This document shows, one piece after another, positions 17,305-26,526 of a stretch of 64,000 nucleotides of DNA (position 1 is the stretch's first letter; every line of letters begins with the position of its first letter). The notes under the pieces were generated by a model. That model was not told the origin of the DNA and searched no databases. It worked only from the letters and a program-made list of their open reading frames with translations. This stretch comes from Pontibacter pamirensis (GTDB taxonomy: Bacteria > Bacteroidota > Bacteroidia > Cytophagales > Hymenobacteraceae), in assembly GCF_010015475.1 (NCBI RefSeq), contig NZ_SSNI01000026.1, forward strand, positions 1 to 64,000, read 5' to 3'. The translations under genes were made by a program, and so were the position numbers.

Positions 17305-17835
17305 ATGGATATTACCTCAGTTATCATAGGTCTTATTTCCCTGGCACTATTCGCGGTGCCGGTCATGCTCATTCAAAGAAAGCAAAAACAGCAAAAACAG
17401 AAACAGCTGCAGCATTTCTTAGATATAGCGCAACAGCAGCAGCTAACGATAACGCAGCATGACCTGTGGAACCATCACTTCGCCATCGGCATCGACACAG
17501 AACAGAGCATCCTGCTTTTCCTAAAGAAGCGGGCCGAAGGGGAAGGCATGCTTCTCCTTCATTTATCAGAAGTGGCAGCGTGCAGGGTCAACAACGTGAA
17601 CAGGGAAGTGGCAGGGAACAGGGTGATTGACCTCATTGAACTGCGCTTCACGTTCCAGGTGTCAGGGCTGCGGGAGCAAGCGGTGGAATTCTATAACCGG
17701 GAGGAGAGCATGTCCCTTAACGAGGAGCTCCTGCTCGCCGAAAAATGGAGGGACATCGTAAGCACCCATCTGCAGAACCCGCAACCACAGCGGAGCAACA
17801 CGGCTTACAAAGGTGGCTCTGCCGCTTTCGTCTAG
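17305..17835 (+). CDS. Membrane-anchored protein of unknown function
   Basis: 176 aa from ATG 17305; a TTG at 17263 would add 14 residues but breaks the compact N-terminal anchor. One TM helix (IIGLISLALFAVPVMLI) is followed by a Lys/Gln-rich stretch and a soluble domain with motifs HHFAIGIDTEQSILLFLKKR and VIDLIELRFTF. Its position between two cation-coupled transporters suggests an accessory role, but no family was recognised. Confidence 0.6.
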   Translation: MDITSVIIGLISLALFAVPVMLIQRKQKQQKQKQLQHFLDIAQQQQLTITQHDLWNHHFAIGIDTEQSILLFLKKRAEGEGMLLLHLSEVAACRVNNVNREVAGNRVIDLIELRFTFQVSGLREQAVEFYNREESMSLNEELLLAEKWRDIVSTHLQNPQPQRSNTAYKGGSAAFV

Positions 17836-18079
17836 CCTTTCGCATGAAACGTATTGCCTGATGAAAATCCGGTCTTTCTACTTTGCTTCAGCACCGGGCT
17901 TAATGGTTTGGGTCGATAAGTTCCATACCGTTAAGACCGGTGCTGGCTCAGTCTGTATGCAGGTTCTTATGCGCTTTATAAACTGCCTGCCTCAGGTTAG
18001 AGCATTTTATACACTTTAAAACGGCTATAAGGTAACCGTAAAATTACCTTACATCAGTTACACTTTACCTACATTAACC

Positions 18080-20020
18080 TTGAGTAGCATACCTAGTTCA
18101 AAAGCCAGGGCAGTCACATCTGCTGGCTTGCTCATAGCCCTTGGCATCATCTACGGTGACATCGGCACTTCGCCGCTTTATGTGATGAAGGCCATTATCG
18201 GGGAGGCTCCTATCAGCAGGATACTTGTGTTCGGGGGCATCTCCTGTGTTTTCTGGACCCTGACCTTGCAGACCACCTTTAAGTATGTGGTGCTTACCCT
18301 GCAGGCGGATAACAGGGGGGAAGGGGGCATCTTCTCGCTTTATACCCTCATCCGGCGCAGGGCCACCTGGCTCATCATTCCCGCTATGGCTGGTGGCGCG
18401 GCCCTATTGGCTGACGGGATTATCACCCCGCCTATCTCGGTCTCGTCGGCGGTGGAGGGGCTGCGGCTTCTGTATCCCGATTTAGCCACCGTGCCGATTG
18501 TGATTGCCATCCTGACCGGGATTTTCCTGCTGCAGAGCGTTGGCACCGAGATAGTAGGCAAGGCCTTCGGCCCCGTCATGTTCCTGTGGTTTGCCATGCT
18601 TGGCTCTTTGGGAGCGGCCATGCTGGTACACCACCCGGAGATACTGTACGCGCTGAGCCCCTATTATGCTTATAGCCTCCTGGTGGAGTACCCGGGCGGT
18701 TTCTGGCTACTGGGTGCTGTGTTTCTTTGCACCACGGGCGCGGAGGCGCTCTACTCTGACCTGGGCCACTGCGGCAAGTCCAACATCCGCGTAAGCTGGG
18801 TCTTTGTGAAAACGGCACTCGTGCTGAACTACCTGGGGCAGGGGGCATGGCTGATGACGCAGGAAGGGAAGTACCTGGAGACGAACCCTTTTTATGGGAT
18901 TATGCCGAAATCGTTCCTGCTCACCGGCATCGGCCTGGCCACTGTCGCCGCCATTATCGCCAGCCAGGCGCTCATCAGCGGCTCCTTCACGCTCATCAGT
19001 GAGGCGACGCGGCTGAACCTGTGGCCGAAGGTGCGCATCAACTACCCCACCCTCCACAAAGGGCAGCTCTATGTGCCCAGCATCAACTGGCTGCTGTGGC
19101 TGGGGTGTGTCGGCGTGGTGCTGTATTTCCGGGAGTCAGCCAACATGGAGGCGGCCTATGGGCTGGCCATTACGCTGGCCATGCTTTCCACCACCATCCT
19201 GCTGAGTTACTATCTCCTGGTAAAGACGGGGTCCAGGATGGCCTCTTTCTTGTTCCTGGGCCTGTACCTGCTCATCGAGGGGGCGTTCCTGGTGGCCAAC
19301 CTGATCAAGTTCCCCCATGGCGGCTGGGTGTCGCTGCTCATCGGGGGGGCGCTGCTCATGGTGATGTATATCTGGATCAGGGCCTTTCACATCAAGCGCA
19401 GGCTGGCTGATGATGTGCGCCTGAAAGGCTACCTGCCGGCGCTCCGGGAACTCAGCATGGACGAGACAATCCCCAAGTATGCCACGCACCTGGTGTTCAT
19501 GACAGGGGCGGCCAGTCCCAAGGAGATAGAGTCAAAAGTGATTTACTCCATTTTCCAGAAAAGGCCCAAGCGGGCGGACATCTACTGGTTTGTGCATGTG
19601 GACACCACCGATGAGCCCTTCACCATGGAGTACAAGGTGCGCATCATTGCCCCGGATGACGTGATCCGCGTTGACTTCAGGCTTGGGTTCCGGGTGGAGC
19701 AGCGCATCAACCTCTTCTTCCGCAAGGTGGTGGAGGAAATGGTCCGGAAGGGAGAGGTGGACATCACCAGCCGCTATGCTTCCCTGAGCAAGTTCAACTT
19801 CATCGGAGACTTCCGTTTTGTGGTGCTGGAGAAGTTCCTCTCCTATGAAAACGACCTTCCCTTCGCAGAGGAGCGGATCATGGAGTGGTATTTCTTCATG
19901 AAGCAGTTCACCCTGTCGGAGGCCAAGTGGTTCGGGCTTGACACCAGCTCGGTGAAAGTGGAGAAAGTGCCGCTGGTGATAAAGCCTGTGGCGGTTTCAG
20001 AGCTAAAGCGCATCTCCTAA
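18080..20020 (+). CDS. kup: KUP-family potassium uptake protein
   Basis: 646 aa from a TTG start; no ATG lies upstream in frame before a stop. The signature GIIYGDIGTSPLYVMKAIIG is at residues ~22-41, DNRGEGGIFSLYTLIRRR follows TM2, and TDALYSDLGHCGK-type sequence (EALYSDLGHCGKSNI) is at ~220. Twelve hydrophobic segments lead into a cytoplasmic C-terminal domain of about 190 residues. Kup proteins bring potassium in by proton symport. Full length. Confidence 0.93.
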   Translation: MSSIPSSKARAVTSAGLLIALGIIYGDIGTSPLYVMKAIIGEAPISRILVFGGISCVFWTLTLQTTFKYVVLTLQADNRGEGGIFSLYTLIRRRATWLIIPAMAGGAALLADGIITPPISVSSAVEGLRLLYPDLATVPIVIAILTGIFLLQSVGTEIVGKAFGPVMFLWFAMLGSLGAAMLVHHPEILYALSPYYAYSLLVEYPGGFWLLGAVFLCTTGAEALYSDLGHCGKSNIRVSWVFVKTALVLNYLGQGAWLMTQEGKYLETNPFYGIMPKSFLLTGIGLATVAAIIASQALISGSFTLISEATRLNLWPKVRINYPTLHKGQLYVPSINWLLWLGCVGVVLYFRESANMEAAYGLAITLAMLSTTILLSYYLLVKTGSRMASFLFLGLYLLIEGAFLVANLIKFPHGGWVSLLIGGALLMVMYIWIRAFHIKRRLADDVRLKGYLPALRELSMDETIPKYATHLVFMTGAASPKEIESKVIYSIFQKRPKRADIYWFVHVDTTDEPFTMEYKVRIIAPDDVIRVDFRLGFRVEQRINLFFRKVVEEMVRKGEVDITSRYASLSKFNFIGDFRFVVLEKFLSYENDLPFAEERIMEWYFFMKQFTLSEAKWFGLDTSSVKVEKVPLVIKPVAVSELKRIS

Positions 20021-20198
20021 GGGTGGCAGCCGCTGGGTCGTAGCCAGGCTGCTCCTGCTGTTTCAGGACCTGCCGCTGCCTTATACCTTCGGAAAGGGGA
20101 ATTCTGAGAGGAAGTGATGGGGTATACTATATGCAACAGTACTGGCTGACTCTTAAACAGCATACTCCGAAAAACTGATGCAAGCTGTTTAGAATGGG

Positions 20199-21626
20199 TT
20201 AAGAAAGGACCTTTTCATCAGGTGCCGCCTCAGGCTTTTTGTTCTGCTTTCTGATGAACCACCAGTACATCGGGATGCCGGTGAGCATCAGCACCATGCC
20301 CATCGCTGCCTCACGCGGACGAACAAGAATGGTGTTAAAGAACAGCGCGGCGCAGAAAAGCACCATGACGGCAGGCACGATGGGATATCCCCATACCTTG
20401 TAGGGGCGGTGAGCATCCGGCATCTTCCACCTCAGGATGAAGACACCCAGGGTGGTGGCACCGTAGAAGATGAACACCGCGAAGATAATCATGTCCGTCA
20501 GCTGGTCAAACGTGCCGGAGAGCACCAGCAGGCAGGCCCAGACACATTGGTACAGCAGGGAGTTGGCCGGTGCCTGCGCCTGGTTCAGCGCGGCGGCTTT
20601 CGGGAAGAACATGCCTTCGCGTGCCATGGCAAAATAGGTGCGGCAACTTGCCAGGATGGTGGCGTTGGTGCAGCCCAGGGTGGTAACCAGGATAAGGGCG
20701 GAGATAAACACGGCGCCACCATACCCCCAGAAACTCCTGATGGCCTCCACGGCCGCAATCTGGTTCCCCGCCTGATGGACCTGTTCCAGAACTGCTACAG
20801 GAAGGAGGGAAAGATACGTCATGTTGACCAGCAGGTAAACGGCGACAACAGTGAACACGCCGATGGTGATGCCGCGGGGTATGTTACGGTGGGCATCCTT
20901 GATCTCCCCTCCAACGTAGCCGATGGCGGCCCAGCCCTGGTAGGCCCAGAACGCCGACAGCATGGCAGCGAAAACAGCGCTGAACGTTATGGGGGCAGCG
21001 GAGGTGGTAGCCAGTTCGAAGTTCCTTCCTATCTCTGCCTGCGGGTTGCCGAGTCCGAAGAAAACGATAACGCCAATGCCCGTGAATACCAGTAGCAGGA
21101 TAGCGGTGCTGAGTCCCGCCCCGGATTTAATACCGCGCATGTTCACCCACGTCAGCACCACAATCAGGAGAATGGCGGTCAGCTTGACGCTGAAGTCAGC
21201 GAAGGGGGAGAACACCCCCCCGATGGAGACGTCAGCCAGGGAGCCTAAAAGCTGCGGCAAGGGCAGTATGCTGTGGAGAGACTGCGCAAAAACATAGGCC
21301 AGGGAAGATATGGCGGCGGTTTGGATAACGGTGAAAAGGGACCACCCGAAGAAAAAGGCGAAGAAGCGGTTGTATATCTTCTTGTAGTAAGCGTACTCCC
21401 CGCCGGTGTCCGCCAAAAGGCCTGCCACCTCTGCATTACTCAGTGCGCCAAAGAGCGTGATGATGCCTCCCAGCGCCCAGCAGATAAGCACCCATCCCGG
21501 GGAATGCAGCTCCGCCGCCATAGGCGCCACTTTTTTGTACACACCGGAACCGATGATGTTTCCGATGACAACCACAAGGACCAGGCGCAAGCCAAGGGTG
21601 CGGTTGAGTTGGCTGTTATTATCCAT
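20199..21626 (-). CDS. APC-superfamily amino acid permease
   Basis: 475 aa, about 12 TM segments. The N-terminal helix VVVIGNIIGSGVYKKVAPMA carries the G-x-G-V/I-x unwound substrate site of APC/LAT-type exchangers. GGEYAYYKKIYNRFFAFFFGW and WAYQGWAAIGYVGGEIKDA are typical of the amino acid exchanger branch. It is convergent with kup and divergent from the DUF819 gene, so it is a separate transcription unit. Substrate unknown. Confidence 0.9.
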   Translation of the reverse strand: MDNNSQLNRTLGLRLVLVVVIGNIIGSGVYKKVAPMAAELHSPGWVLICWALGGIITLFGALSNAEVAGLLADTGGEYAYYKKIYNRFFAFFFGWSLFTVIQTAAISSLAYVFAQSLHSILPLPQLLGSLADVSIGGVFSPFADFSVKLTAILLIVVLTWVNMRGIKSGAGLSTAILLLVFTGIGVIVFFGLGNPQAEIGRNFELATTSAAPITFSAVFAAMLSAFWAYQGWAAIGYVGGEIKDAHRNIPRGITIGVFTVVAVYLLVNMTYLSLLPVAVLEQVHQAGNQIAAVEAIRSFWGYGGAVFISALILVTTLGCTNATILASCRTYFAMAREGMFFPKAAALNQAQAPANSLLYQCVWACLLVLSGTFDQLTDMIIFAVFIFYGATTLGVFILRWKMPDAHRPYKVWGYPIVPAVMVLFCAALFFNTILVRPREAAMGMVLMLTGIPMYWWFIRKQNKKPEAAPDEKVLS

Positions 21627-21984
21627 ACAGGTTTTCTTTTACTGGGTGCTTTGCGGCGAGCGTAAAACAGCATCTAATGTATGCCGGAATCCGGTGATAT
21701 CATACAACCACGCCAGAAGAAATAAAGCCTGTCACATCTCCTGTATGTTGCTGACATAACTCCCGTTAGGGTAGTGCACATCCGGGAAGGTCCGGAGGTA
21801 GGAAACAGGCTGGCGTGGGCCTGTTATTTTATTTTCCGTCTAGCTGTTTCTTTAGGCACAAGCCCCTATATTTACCGGTTATTTATTGCCTCTATTCAAA
21901 CAATAAGGCCAGTTCGAATGCTGCTGTTGAAAGAACTTTCAATTCGTCGGGCTCCTGGCTGTAGTACGCCTTTATAACATTTGC
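21627..21984. other. Divergent intergenic region, APC permease and DUF819 gene
   Basis: 358 bp without a supportable gene. It holds the promoters of two divergent transporter genes. No strong inverted repeat was seen. Confidence 0.4.
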
Positions 21985-23247
21985 ATGCAAGAAACATCCG
22001 TACAGGAACTCCCTCTTATCACCAACGATGCTGTTGTGCTGGGCATACTGGTTCTCATTCTGGCCCTGGTTTTCAGCACCTCGTCCAGCAGCCGTCCCTT
22101 CTTCAGGAAATTTTACGCCGTGGTGCCTTCGGTGCTGCTGTGCTACCTGATTCCCAGTTTGCTCAACTCATTCGGCGTCATATCAGGGGAGCAGTCAGGC
22201 CTTTACCAGATGGCTTCGCGTTACCTCCTCCCCGCCAGCCTGGTGCTGTTCACCATCAGCTTGGACCTGAAGGAGATATGGAAACTGCGCCAGATGGCGG
22301 GCCTCATGTTCATAACAGGCACTGTCGGCATCATGATCGGCGGCCCGCTGGCAGTGCTGCTGGTGTCTTCTTTTGCCCCTGAACTGGTAGGGGGAGAGGG
22401 TCCTTATGCCGTGTGGCGCGGGCTATCCACCATAGCCGGGAGCTGGATCGGAGGCGGGGCGAACCAATTGGCTATGTTCGAAGTATTCAAGCCGGCCCCG
22501 AACCTGTTTTCCGCTGTGATAGCCGTGGATGTGATTGTGGCAAATATCTGGATGGCGGTGCTGCTGTACGGTGCAGGCAACAGTGAGCGGGTGGACAGGT
22601 TCTTCCGGGCTGACAGCACGGCGGTCAATGAGCTGAAGGAACGGATCGAGGAGCACCGGCTCAGTATCATGCGTATTCCCAACATGGCCGACACGATGGC
22701 GGTGGTAGGCGTGGGCCTGGGTATAACGGGTGTCTCTCACTTTCTTTCAGACCTGATTGCGCCCTGGGTGGCACTCCACGCCCCTTACCTGGATAAGTTC
22801 AGCCTTACCTCCGGCTTTTTCTGGCTGGTCGTGCTGGCCACCACCTTTGGGATGCTGCTCTCTTTTACCAAGGTACGGAATTTAGAGGGAGTGGGCGCTA
22901 CCCGGATCGGGAGTGTGTTCCTCTACATTCTGGTGGCCACCATTGGCATGCAGATGGACATCACCGCTATCGTCAGCCAGCCCGGGTTGTTCCTGGTTGG
23001 CTTTATCTGGATCACGGTTCACATGCTGCTGCTGTTGCTAGTGGGCAAGCTAGTCAAGGCCCCTTTCTTTTTCCTGGCAGTAGGAAGCCAGGCAAATGTG
23101 GGAGGGGCGGCATCAGCACCCATCGTGGCCGCGGCTTTCCATCCGGCCCTGGCCCCGGTAGGGGTGCTGCTCGCCATCCTGGGCTATGCGCTCGGCACCT
23201 ACGGCGGGTACCTGTCGACCCTTATGATGCAGGCGGTAGCTCCATAG
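21985..23247 (+). CDS. DUF819 family integral membrane protein
   Basis: 420 aa, about 11 TM helices. Features match the DUF819 (YjcL-like) family: an N-terminal helix pair, FRKFYAVVPSVLLCYLIPSLLNS, the glycine-rich SWIGGGANQLAMFEV near 155 and a C-terminal SQANVGGAASAPIVAAAFHP. The family is distantly related to sodium-coupled carriers, but no substrate is established. It sits 92 nt upstream of corA in the same direction. Confidence 0.88.
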   Translation: MQETSVQELPLITNDAVVLGILVLILALVFSTSSSSRPFFRKFYAVVPSVLLCYLIPSLLNSFGVISGEQSGLYQMASRYLLPASLVLFTISLDLKEIWKLRQMAGLMFITGTVGIMIGGPLAVLLVSSFAPELVGGEGPYAVWRGLSTIAGSWIGGGANQLAMFEVFKPAPNLFSAVIAVDVIVANIWMAVLLYGAGNSERVDRFFRADSTAVNELKERIEEHRLSIMRIPNMADTMAVVGVGLGITGVSHFLSDLIAPWVALHAPYLDKFSLTSGFFWLVVLATTFGMLLSFTKVRNLEGVGATRIGSVFLYILVATIGMQMDITAIVSQPGLFLVGFIWITVHMLLLLLVGKLVKAPFFFLAVGSQANVGGAASAPIVAAAFHPALAPVGVLLAILGYALGTYGGYLSTLMMQAVAP

Positions 23248-23339
23248 ACATGCTGCGTGAAGAGGATGCTTGCAATGCGGCTTTGAATTCATTTTGAAGC
23301 GTGCCTTCCATTGCTTTAGAAACTGTAGTTAAACACACC

Positions 23340-24242
23340 ATGAGAAGAACACTAGTGCCGCTGGAGGGAAACAACTGGCAATGGATAGACGTGGAAGGCC
23401 CCACCAAAGAGGAGCTGCAGGAACTGGCGGAAGCGTACGGCCTGCACCGGACTTCTGTCATAGACTCGCTTCAGCCCGAGCACCTGCCCAAATACGAGGT
23501 TATCGGGGACGGTGCCTTCATGATTGCCCGTGTCTATGATGCGGGGGCGCATGGGGAAGCCGACACCATCCAGGAGCTGACAAACAAGATTGCCATCTTC
23601 TACTCGGGCAGATACATCATCACCATACACCGGAGCCCCTCCGACCTGATTGAGCAGGTTAAAGCAAGGTACACCGACACAGGAGCAGTGAAGCAACCGC
23701 AGGACCTGCTCATCAGGCTCATCAAAGCCGTTTTCAGCACCTATGAAACGCCGGCGCACCGGCTGGCCGAGGAGTTGGATTATTACGAGGAAAAGACATT
23801 CCTGAACCAAAAGATGCCGCCCCTCACGAAAGGCCTCTATCACCTGAAGCGGAAAGCCACCGTGTGCCGGCGGGTGCTCCGCCTGTCGGAGGTCATTCTG
23901 AGTAACATGCAGCAGATAGGGTTTCAGCCAACGGAAATCCAGGATCTGAAAGATCTGTACGTGCATGTGGAGACGCAGTTTGAGGAGGTGAACGACGGCA
24001 CCAACAACCTGATAAACACCTATATCTCCCTTTCCTCCCAGAGAACCAACGAGGTGATGCGGGTGCTCACCATCTTCTCCGCCTTTTTCCTGCCCCTCAC
24101 TTTCATTGCGGGTGTCTACGGGATGAACTTTGCGTTCATGCCCGAGCTGGGGCAAAAGTACGGGTATCCTGCGGTGGTTGCCGTGATGCTGGTGGTGACC
24201 CTCTGCATATATAAGTGGTTCCGACGGAAAGGGTGGCTATAG
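23340..24242 (+). CDS. corA: CorA-family magnesium/divalent cation channel
   Basis: 300 aa from ATG 23340; a GTG at 23301 would add 13 residues outside the family. The soluble funnel domain is followed by two C-terminal TM helices. The selectivity loop motif GMN is at residues 261-263 (AGVYGMNFAFMPE). Members form pentameric Mg2+/Co2+/Ni2+ channels. The C-terminus is basic (KWFRRKGWL), as expected for the ring of Lys at the cytoplasmic mouth. Confidence 0.92.
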   Translation: MRRTLVPLEGNNWQWIDVEGPTKEELQELAEAYGLHRTSVIDSLQPEHLPKYEVIGDGAFMIARVYDAGAHGEADTIQELTNKIAIFYSGRYIITIHRSPSDLIEQVKARYTDTGAVKQPQDLLIRLIKAVFSTYETPAHRLAEELDYYEEKTFLNQKMPPLTKGLYHLKRKATVCRRVLRLSEVILSNMQQIGFQPTEIQDLKDLYVHVETQFEEVNDGTNNLINTYISLSSQRTNEVMRVLTIFSAFFLPLTFIAGVYGMNFAFMPELGQKYGYPAVVAVMLVVTLCIYKWFRRKGWL

Positions 24243-24304
24243 AAAGGCGGGCTCAGGCTATGTTTGGTTTTATAGCCATTGCTGTTCATCAGGATAACAG
24301 AACT

Positions 24305-24848
24305 TTACACTTTTTGCCAAACCGCCTGGAAATACCCCCCGCTCTGAGACATCCTGCGGTGCGCGTCAAAAGCATCGGATTCTTCAATAAGGCTGAAGCT
24401 GCTCAGCATCGCCTCGTAATCACTAAACCTGATAGGTGTCACCACCCAGGAGCTTTTGGTGCTTTCCTTCCCATTGCGCGCCTGCAGCAGGTAAATGTAT
24501 CGGCAGCTGTCCTGAATGTAGCTCAGGTAGTTTTGCACGATGTCGGGTTCCATTTCCCCAAAGCTTGCCGCATTCCAGAACAGGTGAAACGGAAAGGTCT
24601 TCAGCAGTGGAAACTGCCAGTTCCCCAGCAGGTGCACCTTCCCCTTCTCCACGACCTCTTCCAGGCTGGTCACACCCAGTGTCCGGCTTGAGGGAACAAT
24701 GCTGTGGTCTCCCAGCACCTGGGAGAGATAATGTTCACACAGGTAGAGCGGGGCGGGTAAGTCAAAGCAGAGGACGGTGAGGTCGGGGTACATCTTTTTC
24801 AGCACCTCTACCTGAAACCCGGAGCCGGAGCCTGTCAGCTCCCCTGAA
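24305..24848 (-). pseudogene. Sugar O-methyltransferase-like protein, N-terminus removed by an IS3 insertion
   Basis: The minus-strand frame runs from about 24848 (SGELTGSGSGFQVEVLKKMY) through PDLTVLCFDLPAPLYLCEHYL to a stop at 24305. G-S-G-S-G-F followed by a CFDLP acidic strand is the SAM-binding region of putative sugar O-methyltransferases. The N-terminal third is missing because the left end of an IS3 element starts near 24850. An ATG at 24805 would give 166 aa but lacks the glycine loop. Function in polysaccharide methylation is family-based inference; the fragment is probably inactive. Confidence 0.6.
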
Positions 24849-24899
24849 AACAGAACTGTTTTGAAGTAGAGAAAAAGCTTTAACTTTAAACAGTTATTT

Positions 24900-25172
24900 A
24901 TGAAGAGAAAGAAATTTACCCCTCAGCAGATCGCCAGAATCCTGAAGGAGTTCGAGGCAGGCAAGAGCGCGGCAGAAATCAGCCGTGAGTACGGCGTGAG
25001 CCAGGCAGCCTTCTACAAGTGGCGCCAGCGCTACAACGGCATGGACGCCACCGAGCTTAAGCGCTTGAAGGAGTTGGAGGAGGAGAACCGCCGCCTCAAG
25101 GCCATGTACACCGAACTGGCCCTGGATTTGAAAGTAGCCAAAGAGATTATCGAAAAAAAGGTACTGTCTTAA
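24900..25172 (+). CDS. IS3-family OrfA (IS407-like), isolated
   Basis: 90 aa: an HTH_Tnp_1 domain (FTPQQIARILKEFEAGKSAAEISREYGVSQAAFYKWRQRY) and a leucine-zipper-like tail (ELEEENRRLKAMYTELALDL). OrfA supplies DNA binding to the OrfAB transposase. The matching OrfB is absent: an IS110 remnant on the other strand begins 38 nt downstream. The left end of this IS lies near 24850, where it truncates the methyltransferase gene. Likely non-functional alone. Confidence 0.85.
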   Translation: MKRKKFTPQQIARILKEFEAGKSAAEISREYGVSQAAFYKWRQRYNGMDATELKRLKELEEENRRLKAMYTELALDLKVAKEIIEKKVLS

Positions 25173-25210
25173 AAGTCAAGGATCTTTTTTAGATTTTTCT
25201 TATCTTTCCC

Positions 25211-26002
25211 TTACCTGAAAGAGAGCTCCTGGCCGACAGGTGCTGGATGCTCATCTTGTGTAGCCTTGGCAAAAGCCGGGGCTATTTTGTTTTTGTCAGC
25301 TGCGCTGACACCTGAAAGAGAGGCTCCGGCCTCTAGGCTTTGGATTATTTCTTGTGCTTGCTGCTGGTATTTGTCCTCTGACCATGCCTCATCTTTCTTC
25401 CATAGGGTGTACATCAGGATCAGCAGCTTCTTCTGCACGGCCACGTAGGCAACCATCTTCTTTTTCCCCTTCCCCGTCAGCCTCTCATAAAGCTCCCGGC
25501 AGACCGGCACCTTCAGGCTCACCGCGTTCAAGGCCGGCATGTGCAGTGCCCGCCTGATGTGGCTGTTGCCCTGCTTGGAAATCTTCGTCCTGCCATTCCG
25601 CTTTCCCGACTGGTTCTCCACCACGTCATATCCGGCGTAGCTAGTGAGCTGCTTCTGATTAGTGATGAGGGCAAAGCCGCTGGTCTCAGCAATGATGGTG
25701 ACCGCCGTCAACAGGCCCACCCCTTTGATGGTGGTGACTTTCTTTATCTTATCGCTGAGTAAGGGGTCTGCCTGGATAGTTGCTGCTATTTCCTGTTGGA
25801 TGGCCTGCAACTGTGCCTCATATAGCTGGAGTGTCTTGCGGAGCCTTCTTACCGTGCCCTTGCCCTGCAGCATGGAGTGGGACTCGGCATGGAGGCGGTT
25901 GTTAACCTCCGTGCGCATCTGCTGGACCTGCTAATGTTCCCGTGTGAGCTTACGCAGCAGAAAGAGCTGTCGGCTCATCGGCTGCCAGGGCGCCAGGTGA
26001 AC
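25211..26002 (-). pseudogene. IS110-family transposase, 5'-truncated with an amber codon
   Basis: The minus strand reads LAPWQPMSRQLFLLRKLTREH-stop-QVQQMRTEVNNRLHAE and continues to IKGVGLLTAVTIIAET, LTSYAGYDVVENQSGKRNGR and GNSHIRRALHMPA, the C-terminal Transposase_20 helix-hairpin-helix domain. The TAG at 25931-25933 interrupts the coiled-coil region, and the DEDD N-terminal domain is missing because IS3-B starts at 26003. It differs in sequence from the IS110 remnant at 10916-11764. Confidence 0.8.
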
Positions 26003-26066
26003 TTGCTACCTTTTACTGGAGGCTTTTTCTTAGGCAGATTTAAATAAAGGTTTAAATTTGACTACT

Positions 26067-26327
26067 ATGAACAGACGTGAATTTGATGCCTCCTTCAAGC
26101 GGATGGCCATTGACCTCTCCTACGCCAGAGGTTCGGTAAAAGAGGTAGCTGAGGAACTGGGAATAGATCCCGGCCGGTTGAGCAAGTGGCGACAAAAGGA
26201 CAGCCCACTAGCCCGGCCCACCGAAGGGCTTACGGACGAGCATAGGGAGATAAAGCGGCTGCAAAAGGAGCTGAAGGAGGCGCAGTTGGAGCGTGACATC
26301 TTAAAAAAACGTGAACTCGGGAATTAA
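26067..26327 (+). pseudogene. IS3-B OrfA, disrupted by MITE
   Basis: The N-terminal frame MNRREFDASFKRMAIDLSYA is an HTH_Tnp_1 domain; LERDILKK is the usual OrfA end before the frameshift site. The MITE begins within the A-run after DILKK and adds an artificial RELGN-stop. Without the insertion OrfA would continue AISIFSRGDGRYSDS to a TAA at 26579-26581. The start chosen is ATG 26067; a TTG at 26058 is possible. Confidence 0.75.
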
Positions 26328-26525
26328 GCCAACGTGAACTCGAGAATTAATCTTTGAAATTTACGCTTGCAGAGCTCTTAATATGAATATTGGTTGATGT
26401 ATTCTTCTATTTTGGGAAATACAGTCTACAAATGCCATGACACTCACGATTACTTAGTGATCAAATAACTGTACAAATGATTGTAAATCAATTATTTATA
26501 TATGGTTTAATTCCCGAGTTCACGT
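26309..26525. mobile_element. 217-bp MITE with 19-bp terminal inverted repeats
   Basis: ACGTGAACTCGGGAATTAA at 26309-26327 is perfectly complemented at 26507-26525. TAAAAAA precedes it (26302-26308) and follows it (26526-26532) as a 7-bp target duplication. A near-identical direct copy of the left repeat (one mismatch, CGAG for CGGG) lies at 26332-26350. The interior is AT-rich with no gene. Deleting the element and one duplication restores the ATCTTAAAAAAGGCC run of an IS3 orfA/orfB junction. Confidence 0.85.
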
Positions 26526-26526
26526 T

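Noticed and set aside
11306..25933. In-frame TAG codons in two IS110 remnants (11306, 25931) and the IS4 remnant as evidence for amber recoding
   Set aside because: TAG is used as the normal stop of intact genes here (for example at 853 and 4783), and all affected genes are also truncated or frameshifted; simple decay.
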